Shown here: piece by piece, positions 1-9,400 of the stretch
Numbering within the stretch: position 1 is the first letter of the stretch
Layout of the letters: each line of letters begins with the position of its first letter
Assembly: GCF_042657365.1 (NCBI RefSeq)
Contig: NZ_JBHSKT010000003.1
Span: forward strand, 372,001 to 436,000
DNA length: 64,000 nucleotides
Direction of reading: 5' to 3'
From: Adhaeribacter_A terreus
GTDB lineage: Bacteria > Bacteroidota > Bacteroidia > Cytophagales > Hymenobacteraceae
The notes under the pieces: generated by a model
What the model saw: the letters and a program-made list of their open reading frames with translations, nothing else
Databases searched by the model: none
What the model was told of the DNA's origin: nothing
Translations under genes and position numbers: made by a program

Positions 1-951
1 TTCTTTGTAGAATTCAGCAGTGAATAAACCTTCACCCGGGCCAACCGGATCAGCTGAATCTACAATTATAAGGTCGAAAGCGTTATCGGCACATTCTTTA
101 ATGTATTTAATTCCGTCTTCTACCAGCAATTTCAGTTTCGGATGATCGAAAGCAGCGGCAGTTTCCGGTAAATGCAGTTTGCAGGCTTCGATAACCAGCG
201 CATCGATCTCTACCAGCACAACTTCTTCCAGGTCAGGGTGACGCAGTAATTCACGAACTGTACCGCCGTCGCCACCACCAATAACCAGCGCGCGTTTTAC
301 ACGACCGTGGCTCAGCATTGGTACGTGAGTGATCATTTCATGGTACACATATTCGTCTTTCTGCGTGCACATAACCATGCCATCTAAAGTAAGCATGTTG
401 CCGTAAGCCTGCGTCGCAAAAACCTCTACTTTCTGGTATGGCGATTCTTTTTTGTAAAGCTGGCCATCGTGTTTTAAAGAAAGGGCAATATTTTCGTCGC
501 GTTCGGTAAACCAAACATCGCGGGTGAATTTTACCGGATGATCAAATGACTTTTGCTCAACGTTGCGTACCGTTTCAATGTTAAAATCAGAACGCTGCAT
601 CAGGCCCATCTGGCCGCGGCGGCACTCCATAGAAGAACCGTGGCTGGCTTTAAAAGCTTCTTCCAGATATTTATAAGAAACCCACGGATTCACAGAATCT
701 CCGCAGGTAAACAAATCTACTGCTGCATAACCGTATTCCGGCCAGGTATGGATCGCTAAATGGCTTTCCTGGATTACTACAACGCCCGAAACGCCATACG
801 GTGAAAAATGATGGAATGTGCTGTTGATAACGGTAGCGCCGGCCGTTTCTGCCGCCTCAACCATACTCTTTTCAATGTGCACCACATCATTCATCAATTC
901 CGGAGAACAGTTATAGAACTCCACCAAAATATGTCTGCCTAAAGCTTCCAT
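1..951 (-). CDS. speE: fused S-adenosylmethionine decarboxylase / spermidine synthase (partial)
   Basis: The frame starts at ATG 951 and runs off the left edge with no stop, giving 317 codons. Residues ~1-115 are a prokaryotic S-adenosylmethionine decarboxylase. The motif ESHLAIHTWPE near residue 62 contains the Glu-Ser autocleavage site whose serine becomes the pyruvoyl cofactor. From ~residue 140 the chain continues as spermidine synthase, with the SAM-binding loop VIGGGDGG, an acidic VEID segment and the DSADPVGPG stretch that holds the catalytic aspartate. The fusion would make decarboxylated SAM and use it directly for putrescine aminopropylation in the cytoplasm. Such fusions are known in some bacteria. 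Domain identities are secure; the C-terminus lies outside the window. Confidence 0.93.
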   Translation of the reverse strand, partial: MEALGRHILVEFYNCSPELMNDVVHIEKSMVEAAETAGATVINSTFHHFSPYGVSGVVVIQESHLAIHTWPEYGYAAVDLFTCGDSVNPWVSYKYLEEAFKASHGSSMECRRGQMGLMQRSDFNIETVRNVEQKSFDHPVKFTRDVWFTERDENIALSLKHDGQLYKKESPYQKVEVFATQAYGNMLTLDGMVMCTQKDEYVYHEMITHVPMLSHGRVKRALVIGGGDGGTVRELLRHPDLEEVVLVEIDALVIEACKLHLPETAAAFDHPKLKLLVEDGIKYIKECADNAFDLIIVDSADPVGPGEGLFTAEFYKE

Positions 952-1052
952 TCGCAAAATGTTTGTTAAGATCCGTTGCGGATATAGTTAAAAAAGAACG
1001 CAAAAAAACGAAATATAAGCCGATTATCAAAAGAACCATTTTCAGGGCTTTG

Positions 1053-1083
1053 AAAAACGGTAGGGTTTTGGGTCTAAAAACTC
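1053..1083 (+). repeat. dispersed ~30-bp element, copy 1
   Basis: Reads A5CGGTAGGG, T4, GGGTCT, A5CTC. It lies between the polyamine gene and the AbiC-like gene and is oriented against both minus-strand genes. Confidence 0.7.
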
Positions 1084-1113
1084 GAATTTCAGGCCTGTAG
1101 GTAAAACTCACTT

Positions 1114-1929
1114 TTATATTTTTTCGGTTTTAACCTGGTAATGCACTTTTTCGGAAGCCGGCAAATGCTGAAAAAAATCGTAATGCTGTATGGCATGTTT
1201 AATTTCAGGTTTAAGGCCGAACTCATTTAAATGGTAGATCAGAAATAACTCCGAATCCGACAAATTGGTTTTCATGATCAGGCTGTAATAATCGCTTTCA
1301 TCGTCAGCATCCTGCCGGAAACGTTCTACCATATTCAGTAGCACCGTTAAATTGCGCAGATACGGGTTCAAAATGCTTTCATAAAACCGGAAATGGTAGG
1401 TAAAATAGTCGCGAAAGTAGGCGTATAATAATTTTTCCGTGCGCTGTTCTTTAGGTAACAACCGAACTTTACCAATATAGGAACTGAGCACTTTTTCCTT
1501 GAAAAAAATAAAGAAATTGGTCCCGTTCCAAGCAACCTGGTTAATATCGTGCGCCGAAAGTTTGCCCACAATTTCGTTGTGCTGCACTAAAAAACTGATG
1601 AAAAGCGTGGAGAAACTTTGCTGTTGATAAATGCGCTGGGTTTTGTGCAATTCTGTGCGTTGCAGCTCAAATTCGCGTTTCTGATAAAGCAGCGTGGCAA
1701 AGAATAAAAAAACGCCGGCCAAGGCCCAAAGGGAACCTACAATGCCACCAATAAATTCGCCATATTGCCCAAATCTTACACTCAGCACTTCCGGCGATTT
1801 ACCTTCTACCCTGCCGAACAAATTGAACTGCTGCACGCCCCAGACCAGAATAACTACGCCCATTAAAATAAGGGCATAACCGAAGAATTCGAACGTGCTT
1901 ATGTTGTTCTTCTGGATTTTGAAACGCAT
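1114..1929 (-). CDS. AbiC-like putative phage abortive-infection membrane protein
   Basis: A 271-residue protein with two N-terminal hydrophobic segments (~15-35 and ~57-80), followed by a basic coiled-coil stretch and a soluble domain. The segment GEFIGGIVGSLWAL, then QQSFSTLFISFLVQHNEIV, and the distal NLSDSELFLIYHLNEFG / YDFFQHLP pattern match my memory of the putAbiC family (small inner-membrane proteins linked to phage abortive infection). No partner gene is adjacent: the polyamine gene lies downstream and cheC upstream, both on the same strand. Family membership is inferred from pattern recall, and anti-phage function in this host is untested. Confidence 0.6.
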   Translation of the reverse strand: MRFKIQKNNISTFEFFGYALILMGVVILVWGVQQFNLFGRVEGKSPEVLSVRFGQYGEFIGGIVGSLWALAGVFLFFATLLYQKREFELQRTELHKTQRIYQQQSFSTLFISFLVQHNEIVGKLSAHDINQVAWNGTNFFIFFKEKVLSSYIGKVRLLPKEQRTEKLLYAYFRDYFTYHFRFYESILNPYLRNLTVLLNMVERFRQDADDESDYYSLIMKTNLSDSELFLIYHLNEFGLKPEIKHAIQHYDFFQHLPASEKVHYQVKTEKI

Positions 1930-1974
1930 CCGGTAAACTTTAAAACAGATTACCGGGTTGTACGCTAAAAAATA

Positions 1975-2005
1975 AAAAACGCTATGTTTTCAGTGGTAAA
2001 AAGTC
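1975..2005 (+). repeat. dispersed ~30-bp element, copy 2
   Basis: Reads A5CGCTATG, T4CAGTGG, TA5GTC, in the 98-bp spacer between the AbiC-like gene and cheC. Confidence 0.72.
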
Positions 2006-2027
2006 AGAAACAAACCAAGTTCATAAA

Positions 2028-2660
2028 TTACTGGTTATTTTCTTCCAGGAAACTATACGAACGAATGATATCCAGAATTTTGATAAATGTATTGGTATCG
2101 AAGAAGATCATCAGCGGCAATTCTACCACTTTGGTAAAATTGGTAAATTGCGTAATAACCGTAAAAACCATCGGCTGGAATAACGGATGATGCGCCAGAA
2201 TATCTTTCAGCGAATCGGCAATGTTGCCTTTTGGCGCTACCGGCGGCGACCCGTAAATATTGGCTTTCAGAATGTTAGCCAGCTGGGTAACCAATGCACC
2301 GGTAATAATATTGCTGATCTCCAGCAACAAAGATTCCTGCATATCAGAAAGCTCACCGGTGTGTTTATATTCTACTTTCAGGCACACCTCGCTTAACCGT
2401 TCGATCTGGCTGCTGGAGAAAAGCATCAGTGTTGAGCCGTTAAAATCGCCTTTTATATCGCTCTGAATAATTACGTGCGTATTTTCATAATCCGCAACCA
2501 GCTTTAGGATCTCTTTGGGATCGGTTAGATGTAAGTCCGGAACTTTCAGGAGCACAATGTCCTTGGCAATAACTGCAAAAGAATCTGCAGCCCGGGCCAG
2601 GCCAATGTTCAGGATCTCTTTAATAATGTCTTTTTCCAGCTCAGATACTTGAAGTTCCAT
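2028..2660 (-). CDS. cheC: CheC-type chemotaxis phosphatase
   Basis: A 210-residue protein of the CheC/CheX/FliY family, which dephosphorylates CheY-P. The diagnostic helix ELEKDIIKEILNIGLARAAD is at residues ~8-27. A second copy of the pattern, SLLLEISNIITGALVTQLAN, is at ~109-128, each with the expected E-x2-N acidic/asparagine pair. It is the last gene of the chemosensory cluster, 51 bp after cheA on the same strand. CheC often pairs with the deamidase CheD, but no cheD is visible here. The ~210-residue length is normal for the family. It probably shortens signalling by removing phosphate from the cluster's single CheY. Confidence 0.88.
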   Translation of the reverse strand: MELQVSELEKDIIKEILNIGLARAADSFAVIAKDIVLLKVPDLHLTDPKEILKLVADYENTHVIIQSDIKGDFNGSTLMLFSSSQIERLSEVCLKVEYKHTGELSDMQESLLLEISNIITGALVTQLANILKANIYGSPPVAPKGNIADSLKDILAHHPLFQPMVFTVITQFTNFTKVVELPLMIFFDTNTFIKILDIIRSYSFLEENNQ

Positions 2661-2711
2661 GGATCTTACTTTTTAATAAAACAATTACCGCATTTGCTGC
2701 CGGCCACATTC

Positions 2712-4349
2712 CTATCGCTTCGAAATAAAATAGCGGGTTATAGCCGGCACATCGAGCACCAGACAAACTTTACCCGTTCCTAACAATGTAACGCCACCGT
2801 AAATATCGATATTATCGACCGGCTTATTCAAAGGCTTGATCACAATATCCTGCTGACGCAACAGTTTATCAACAATCAAACCTAATTTCCGGTTATTATA
2901 CGTTACGATAATAATATTTTGCTCATTACCTTTCAGCACTCTTTTGTCTCCTAACCGCATCTGCCCTTCCGGTGCATTCAGCAATTCGTCGAGGTAAAGC
3001 ACGCTGATAGTTTCATTCATAATTTCTGCTACGAGCATATCGCCAACCTCGTGAAGCTGGTGATTATGCAAGGCCACTACAGAATCGGTATGCATAAGTG
3101 GGATCGCAAAAAAACCGCCGGCAACTTCAAATAGAAGCGCGCCTTTTACGGCAATAGAAGTTGGTAAATGCAGCGTGAAAGTTGTGCCAATCCCAATTTC
3201 AGATTCCACCCGCAGGCGGCCGCCAATCGAATCGATCGCATTCTTAACCACATCCAATCCTACTCCGCGCCCCGAAAACTCCGTAATTTCTTTCGCCAGT
3301 GAAAAACCCGGTTCGAAAATATAAGAAAGAATTTCGGTATCGCGGAGGTCATTCACCACATCGGAAGTTAAAAAACCGCGTTGCACAATTGCCCGCTTCA
3401 TATCATCTAGGTTAATACCTTTGCCATCATCGCGCAGTTTAATATTAACCATATCCCGATCGTTCTGCGCCGAAAGCCACACGTTCCCTTCAGCTTCTTT
3501 CCCTTTACTCAACCGTTCATCAGGACCCTCAATGCCGTGGGTAATGGCATTCCGCATCAGGTGCAGCAGCGAATCGGTTATGATCTGCAGAATGTTCCTG
3601 TCTATCTGAATATCCTGCCCCGAAATTTCCAGATGAATCTGTTTTTTTTCAGCAACGGCAATATCACGCACAATACGCGGAAATTTATTGAACAAGGTGC
3701 CCACATTTACGAGGCGGGCATCCATTACACTGAACTGTAGCTCCTCCGTAATGCGGTATAAATGCGAACTCACCGAAGCCAGATCGGAACTCCCCAACTC
3801 TTTGCTTAATGATAATATCCGGTCACGGTCAATGATCAGCTCGCCAACCAGGTTCATCATGTGGTCCAGCTTTTTGATCTGGATATAAATAAGTTCTGAA
3901 AGCGATAAGTTTTTCGCGTTATAATCACGCTGCACTTTAACAACTTCCAGCGTCGAAATATCCGGGGTCTCAACGATCAGATCCAGGTTACGAAGTAAGA
4001 CCTCATTGGTGGCTTCTTTGTAATTCGGATTATCTAAATTGGTTATCAGCTCGCCCAGCATGTCAACGCCGTCGAAAAGCACCGTAACCACTTCGTCGCT
4101 AAAATTCAGTTCTTTATTCCGGATCAGGCCGAAAGCAGTTTCGAGTTTATGCGAGAGATCCGAAATATTAATAAAACCAATCGCCTTGGCATTTGCCTTC
4201 AGGTTATGAAGCAGGCGGAAGATCTCGGCCAGCAGCTTTTCATCCTTCGGCGATTTCTCAAGCTCGCTGATATGGCGGCTGAGAGCGTCGTAGTATTCCA
4301 GCGCTTCTGCTACAAATATTTCCCGGTATTCCTGTTCTCTCGATTTCAT
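2712..4349 (-). CDS. cheA: chemotaxis histidine kinase CheA
   Basis: A 545-residue CheA. The HPt domain (~1-110) has the phosphoacceptor His48 in FRLLHNLKANAKAIGF. A dimerisation helix pair follows around 155-215. The ATPase domain (~235-400) has an N box (LMRNAITHGIE), G1 (DDGKGI) and G2 (GRGVGLDVV). The CheW-like regulatory domain fills the C-terminus. The CheY/CheB-binding P2 domain seems absent or very short, which explains the small size. The ATG at 4349 overlaps the cheB stop by one base (TAATG), implying translational coupling. It should phosphorylate the neighbouring CheY and CheB under control of the poly-HAMP receptor. Confidence 0.95.
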   Translation of the reverse strand: MKSREQEYREIFVAEALEYYDALSRHISELEKSPKDEKLLAEIFRLLHNLKANAKAIGFINISDLSHKLETAFGLIRNKELNFSDEVVTVLFDGVDMLGELITNLDNPNYKEATNEVLLRNLDLIVETPDISTLEVVKVQRDYNAKNLSLSELIYIQIKKLDHMMNLVGELIIDRDRILSLSKELGSSDLASVSSHLYRITEELQFSVMDARLVNVGTLFNKFPRIVRDIAVAEKKQIHLEISGQDIQIDRNILQIITDSLLHLMRNAITHGIEGPDERLSKGKEAEGNVWLSAQNDRDMVNIKLRDDGKGINLDDMKRAIVQRGFLTSDVVNDLRDTEILSYIFEPGFSLAKEITEFSGRGVGLDVVKNAIDSIGGRLRVESEIGIGTTFTLHLPTSIAVKGALLFEVAGGFFAIPLMHTDSVVALHNHQLHEVGDMLVAEIMNETISVLYLDELLNAPEGQMRLGDKRVLKGNEQNIIIVTYNNRKLGLIVDKLLRQQDIVIKPLNKPVDNIDIYGGVTLLGTGKVCLVLDVPAITRYFISKR

Positions 4350-5446
4350 TAAAAGCCTGGCTTCTGGATTGCTTCAGCAGCCGGTAAGTCGGTAATAAAT
4401 TTATTAATTAAAGCCGGAATCCGGAATAAAGAGCGCACATGCGTTACGTGTCCCTGCTCAATCGCCGATTTAGCCATGCCAAAAATTACGCTCGAAGCCT
4501 GGTCCTGCGCTACCGTTAAGCCACCCTTTTTACGGATAGCTTTTAGTCCCTTCGTACCGTCGCTACCCATGCCCGTAAGCACAATGCCCATCACATTTTT
4601 GCTCCCGATCGCGGCTACAGATTCCATCAGTTTATCTACCGAAGGCCGGTCATACACATTTTCAGAATCTGGTGCGAAACCAATCTTATAATTTCCTGTG
4701 CGGCTTAATTGCGGTAAAACAACCATATTTTTTCCGCCCGGCGCAATTATTATTTTTCCTTTCAGCAGGTTTAATCCCGGTCTTCCTTCCACCACTTTCA
4801 AACTGGTTAACGTTTGCAGTCGGCGCGCAAAAGAACCCGTAAAACCAGCCGGTAAATGCACCGCGATCAATACACAGGCATCCAGTTTTTCGTCCAGCCG
4901 CGCTACGATCTTTTCAATAGCCTGCGTGCCACCCGTAGATGCTCCGATCACAATAACACCTTTGGGCGCTTTCGCAGCAGGAGTTTTTAACGCAAAAACG
5001 CTATCGTTTGGCAAGGAAAAAGTCGAAACAAATTCCGGTTGCCGCACAGCCCTGATCTTTTTCAGGATCTCGCCCTGCATATCGCGTAACCTGGGTTGCA
5101 GCTGGTGCGCCGGCTTCAGAATATAATCATAAATGCCCGTTTCAGCCGCTTTCATGGCTGCACCTTCACTTTGGTTAACCTGATGGAGCAAAACCAGGGC
5201 CGGTACGCCGCTTTCCTGGTAAACCTGTTGCAGACAAAGTAATTGCCGCTGGTATTCCAGATTCAGGTCGGCCAGTACCACATCCGGGCGCTGTAACCGC
5301 ACTGCAGCCACCAGCTCCATTTCATTGGCAGCTGTGTCCAGCACTTCCAGATCGGGTTGGGCCTGCACCATATTGGTGAGCACCAGCCGCGAAAAATTGG
5401 AGCTGTCTGCAATTATTACCTTAAGTTTCTGCGAACCCGTGAGCAC
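4349..5446 (-). CDS. cheB: protein-glutamate methylesterase CheB
   Basis: A 365-residue response-regulator methylesterase that demethylates or deamidates receptor glutamates. The receiver domain (~8-120) has acceptor Asp60 and Lys111. The usual second acidic residue is Ser15 (ADSS), so Mg2+ binding may be altered. The esterase domain (~162-350) shows the catalytic triad: Ser170 (IGASTGG), His197 (AVHLP) and the Asp in TGMGSDG. The start is GTG at 5446, preceded by an AAGGAAA Shine-Dalgarno-like stretch. The interdomain linker, residues ~141-151, is encoded by a copy of the dispersed element. No CheR methyltransferase is found nearby to oppose it. Confidence 0.94.
   Translation of the reverse strand: MLTGSQKLKVIIADSSNFSRLVLTNMVQAQPDLEVLDTAANEMELVAAVRLQRPDVVLADLNLEYQRQLLCLQQVYQESGVPALVLLHQVNQSEGAAMKAAETGIYDYILKPAHQLQPRLRDMQGEILKKIRAVRQPEFVSTFSLPNDSVFALKTPAAKAPKGVIVIGASTGGTQAIEKIVARLDEKLDACVLIAVHLPAGFTGSFARRLQTLTSLKVVEGRPGLNLLKGKIIIAPGGKNMVVLPQLSRTGNYKIGFAPDSENVYDRPSVDKLMESVAAIGSKNVMGIVLTGMGSDGTKGLKAIRKKGGLTVAQDQASSVIFGMAKSAIEQGHVTHVRSLFRIPALINKFITDLPAAEAIQKPGF
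4994..5024 (+). repeat. dispersed ~30-bp element inside cheB
   Basis: Reads A5CGCTATCG, T3GGCAAGG, A5GTCG. Read on the minus strand it encodes the CheB linker peptide TFSLPNDSVF, between the receiver and methylesterase domains. Confidence 0.65.
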
Positions 5447-5482
5447 TTCTGAATTTCCTTAGCGGTTCTGTTTAGTAAATGC

Positions 5483-5845
5483 TTATTTCAAAGCGTTACC
5501 AACGGTTTCCAGCACTTTCTCTTCCGAAAAAGGCTTCACGATATAAGCCAAAGCACCATGTTCGATCGCTTCGTTCACAATAACTTCCTGACCAACGGCG
5601 CTTACAATAATCACTTTCATATCCGGGTTGTCCTGCTTAATGCCTTTCAAAACATCCAAACCAGTATTATCCGGCAGAATTACATCCAAGGTAACTAAGT
5701 CTGGTGTAGTTTCTTTGGCCAGCTGCAAAGCCGTTTGCCCGTTTGGCGCCTCACCCACCACCTCGTAACCAGCATCCGTCAGCATGTTTTTGAGCATGGT
5801 ACGCATGTAAAAGGAGTCGTCAACAATTAATATTCTCTTTTTCAT
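5483..5845 (-). CDS. cheY: single-domain response regulator CheY
   Basis: A 120-residue stand-alone receiver domain. It starts KKRILIVDDSFYMR with the paired acidic residues, has the phosphoacceptor Asp in LVTLDVILP, a Ser/Ala switch region (IIVSAVG), and the invariant Lys in AYIVKPFSEE. There is no output domain, so it should act by diffusing to a target, the role of CheY. It sits between cheW and cheB in the minus-strand cluster. The motor or regulator it binds cannot be told from this window, since no flagellar switch genes are present. Confidence 0.93.
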   Translation of the reverse strand: MKKRILIVDDSFYMRTMLKNMLTDAGYEVVGEAPNGQTALQLAKETTPDLVTLDVILPDNTGLDVLKGIKQDNPDMKVIIVSAVGQEVIVNEAIEHGALAYIVKPFSEEKVLETVGNALK

Positions 5846-5878
5846 AATCTTTCAGATGTGTCTATAATTTGCAATATT

Positions 5879-5907
5879 ACTTTTTAAGGCTAAAACCCTA
5901 GCGTTTT
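5879..5907 (-). repeat. dispersed ~30-bp element between cheW and cheY
   Basis: On the plus strand it reads ACT5AAGGCT, then A4CCCTAGCG, T4. It occupies the cheW-cheY spacer and overlaps the first two bases of the cheW stop codon. Confidence 0.72.
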
Positions 5908-6421
5908 AAACCGGTTTCAGCATCTGGATCTCATCGTGGGTCAGAATTTTAAAAATATCCAGCACAATGATCAGGCGACTGCCCAGTTTACCAATTCCTT
6001 CAATGTAATTATCATTTATGTTCAGGTCCTGAATAAAAGCCGGTGTCTTGTCAATTTTAGAAACCGGAATGGTCAGGGACTGTGGCATATCGCGTACAAT
6101 TATGCCGATCGTATAATCTTTGGCTTCAATGGCCAGCGTATACGTGGTCATGTCCGGATCGGGATGCGACGAACGGATCCGGAAACGTTCTTCCAGATCC
6201 ATGATCGCAATAATATCGCCGCGAATATTAGCCACGCCTTTAATGAAATCAGGCGTTTTCGGCATCCGGGTAATTTCCGGGGTAATGGTTACTTCCTTTA
6301 CCTGTTCAATGCGGATGCCATATTCTTCTGAACCAAGCTTAAACACGATCAGATGGACCGTAGCTTCCATGGCTACGTCCTTCTGTTCGGTTATTTCTTC
6401 GGGGTTCTGTTTCTTATTCAT
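5906..6421 (-). CDS. cheW: chemotaxis coupling protein CheW
   Basis: A 171-residue CheW-fold adaptor linking the receptor to CheA. After a short charged N-terminal tail comes the typical VFKLGSEEYGIRIEQVKEV start, then TRMPKTPDFIKGVANIRGDI and the IAIMDLEERF strand. The ATG at 6421 lies 3 bp after the stop of the giant receptor gene, so the two are almost certainly cotranscribed and translationally coupled. The fold spans residues ~25-165, full length for the family. It is the only CheW in the cluster, consistent with one receptor/one kinase architecture. Confidence 0.94.
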   Translation of the reverse strand: MNKKQNPEEITEQKDVAMEATVHLIVFKLGSEEYGIRIEQVKEVTITPEITRMPKTPDFIKGVANIRGDIIAIMDLEERFRIRSSHPDPDMTTYTLAIEAKDYTIGIIVRDMPQSLTIPVSKIDKTPAFIQDLNINDNYIEGIGKLGSRLIIVLDIFKILTHDEIQMLKPV

Positions 6422-6424
6422 TTA

Positions 6425-9400
6425 CTACTTTTTCGAAGCGGGTTTTCTGGTAGTGGTTGCACTGGCAGCCGTTTTCTTAGCATCTTCGTTCTGGCGCGCC
6501 TCAGCCGCAGTTGGTTGCTTTGTTGGAGCAGCCTGTTTACGCGCAGCTGTTACAGGCATTACAGGGTTACGGCGCTGACTTTTCTGCTGGATCAGTAAAT
6601 TACCGTTTATCAGTTTAAAGGCCGAAATACCTACCTGTAAGTCTTCCGCAATATCGTTCAGCTGCTGGCTGGAAGCAGTAAGTTCCTGCATGGAAGCTGA
6701 AAGCTGCTTGGCCGTACCGGCTACCTGTTGTGTACCCGATGCCGTTTGTTCTGCAATGGCAACTACTTCTTCCACGTATTTTACTACGTCGGAGATCGAT
6801 GATTTCTGCACTTCGGTAGCCGTTAAGATGTCTTGCGAAGTACGTAGCGTTTCACCGCTGGAAGTTGCAATGTTTTTGAAAGCGCCGGAAGCTTCGAACG
6901 TAGCATTCTTTCCTTTCAATACGCGGCCTTCCATGGTCGAGATCGCTGCCGCTGCCGAAGAAGTATCTTTCTTTACGTCTTCCACCAGCGTCGCAATTTC
7001 GTTCGCCGATTTCCGTGAACCTTCCGCCAGTTTCCGGATCTCTTCGGCTACTACCGCAAAACCACGACCGGCTTCCCCGGCTCTTGCCGCTTCAATTGCC
7101 GCGTTAAGTGCCAGCAAGTTGGTTTGAGCAGCAATGTCAGTAATCACACCCAGGGATTTTGAAATTTCCTGCGAACGCGTACTCAATACTTCAATGGTTT
7201 TAGAAGTAAGGGCCGCGGAAGTTGAAATCTCCTCCATGTTTTTTACCACTTCGGCTACCGTTTTCAGACCGAGCTGCGAAGTTTCCTCACCCAAAATCGC
7301 CGATTTGTTCACTACATCTGCTTTATTGGCTGTTTCCTTGGTAGCTTTCATGATCTCTTCGATCAGCTTAAAGGCCTGGTCAGTTTTTAATGCCTGGTTC
7401 TGCGCACCTTCCGCCATCTGCTGCATCGAGAGGGAAACATCTACCGTTATCCGGCTCATTTCCAATCCTTTGGCTGCCATTTCCTCGGAAGAAGAACCTA
7501 CTACCAGCGAGCTTTCATTGATCTCACCAAGTAGGGCATTCAGGTTATCTACCGCTACATTCAAGGCATTTGACATGGCTAAAATATCACCAGCCGTATG
7601 GATCTCTACTTTCTGAGTCAGATCACCTTCTGAAATGGCCCGCACAATTCTGGATACTTCCAGAACTGGCGTTACAATGGATTCCAACAGGTCGTTCAGG
7701 GTATCAACGAGTTCTTTCCAGCTTCCACCTACACCATGTACTGTTGCACGTTCTGTCAGTTTGCCTTCAACACCTGCAACTCTGGCCACACGGCTAACCT
7801 CACCCGCTAAGCGGTTCAGGTCATCCACCATGCTGTTAATAGTTGCAGCCAGATCAGCTACTTCACCTTTTGCTTCCAGGATCAGTTTCTGCGTAAGGTC
7901 ACCTTTCGATACCGCCGTTACGATCTTGATGATACCGCGTACCTGCGTGGTAAGGTTGGCCGCCATGGTGTTTACATTGTCGGTCAGGTCTTTCCAAACA
8001 CCGCCAACATTTGGCACGGCTGCCTGGCCACCCAATTTACCTTCCGTACCCACCTCAAGCGCCACGCGGGTTACCTCGCCGGCGAAGATGTTCAGAGAAT
8101 CAACCATCTGGTTCAGAATGTTCTTCAGATCGAGAATCTCGCCTTTCACTTCCACCGTCATTTTCTGGCTCAGGTCACCGCGGGCAACCGCCGTCGCAAC
8201 GTTGGCAATATCCCGCACCTGAAGTGTCAGATTAGAAGCCATGGTGTTTACGTTGTCCGTAAGTTCTTTCCAGGTTCCGCGCACTTTTGGCACATTGGCT
8301 TGTCCGCCCAGTTTACCCTCGGTACCTACTTCACGCGCCACGCGGGTTACTTCGTCAGCAAAGATGTTGAGCGAATCCACCATCTGGTTCAGGATGTTTT
8401 TCAGTTCAAGGATCTCGCCTTTCACTTCCACTTCCATTTTCTGGCTCAAGTCACCACGGGCTACGGAAGTTGCTACATTGGCAATATCCCGTACCTGCGA
8501 GGTTAAGTTGGAAGCCATGGAATTTACGTTATCCGTTAAACCTTTCCATACCCCGCCTACATTCGGCACGTTTGCCTGGCCTCCCAGTTTTCCTTCGGTT
8601 CCTACTTCAAGGGCTACGCGGGTTACCTCATCCGCAAAAATGTTCAGGGAGTCCACCATCTGGTTGATGTTCTCTTTCAGCTGAAGGAGCTCGCCTTTAA
8701 CATCTACCGTAATTTTCTGGCTCAGATCACCACGCGCAACTGCGGTGGCAACGTTGGCAATATCGCGTACCTGGTTGGTTAAGTTACCAGCCATGTAGTT
8801 TACATTGTCGGTAAGGGCTTTCCAAACGCCTGCCACATTTGGCACCGTTGCTTGTCCGCCTAGTTTACCTTCCGAACCTACTTCCAATGCCACGCGGGTT
8901 ACTTCCGAAGCAAAGGAGCTCAGCTGATCCACCATGATGTTGATCACATCTTTGATCTGGAGGATCTCGCCTTTTACATCTACCGTAATTTTCTGCGTTA
9001 AGTCACCGTTAGCAATCGCAGTCGCTACTTTCGATACGTCGCGGAGCTGAACTGTTAAGTTACCGGCCATCGCGTTTACATTGTCGGTAAGGTCTTTCCA
9101 GGTACCGGCCACACCACTTACTTCGGCCTGACCACCCAGTTTACCTTCCGAACCTACTTCACGCGCCACGCGGGTCACTTCAGAGGCAAAAGAGCTCAGC
9201 TGATCCACCATGATGTTGATCACATCTTTGATCTGGAGGATCTCGCCTTTTACATCTACCGTAATTTTCTGCGTTAAGTCACCGTTAGCAATCGCAGTCG
9301 CAACTTTTGATACGTCGCGGAGCTGAACCGTTAAGTTACCGGCCATCGCGTTTACATTGTCGGTAAGGTCTTTCCAGGTACCGGCCACGCCACTTACTTC

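Noticed and set aside
911..1111. A 66-codon minus-strand frame with a hydrophobic stretch
   Set aside because: It overlaps the 5' end of the polyamine fusion gene in another frame and a repeat copy, and shows no family resemblance.
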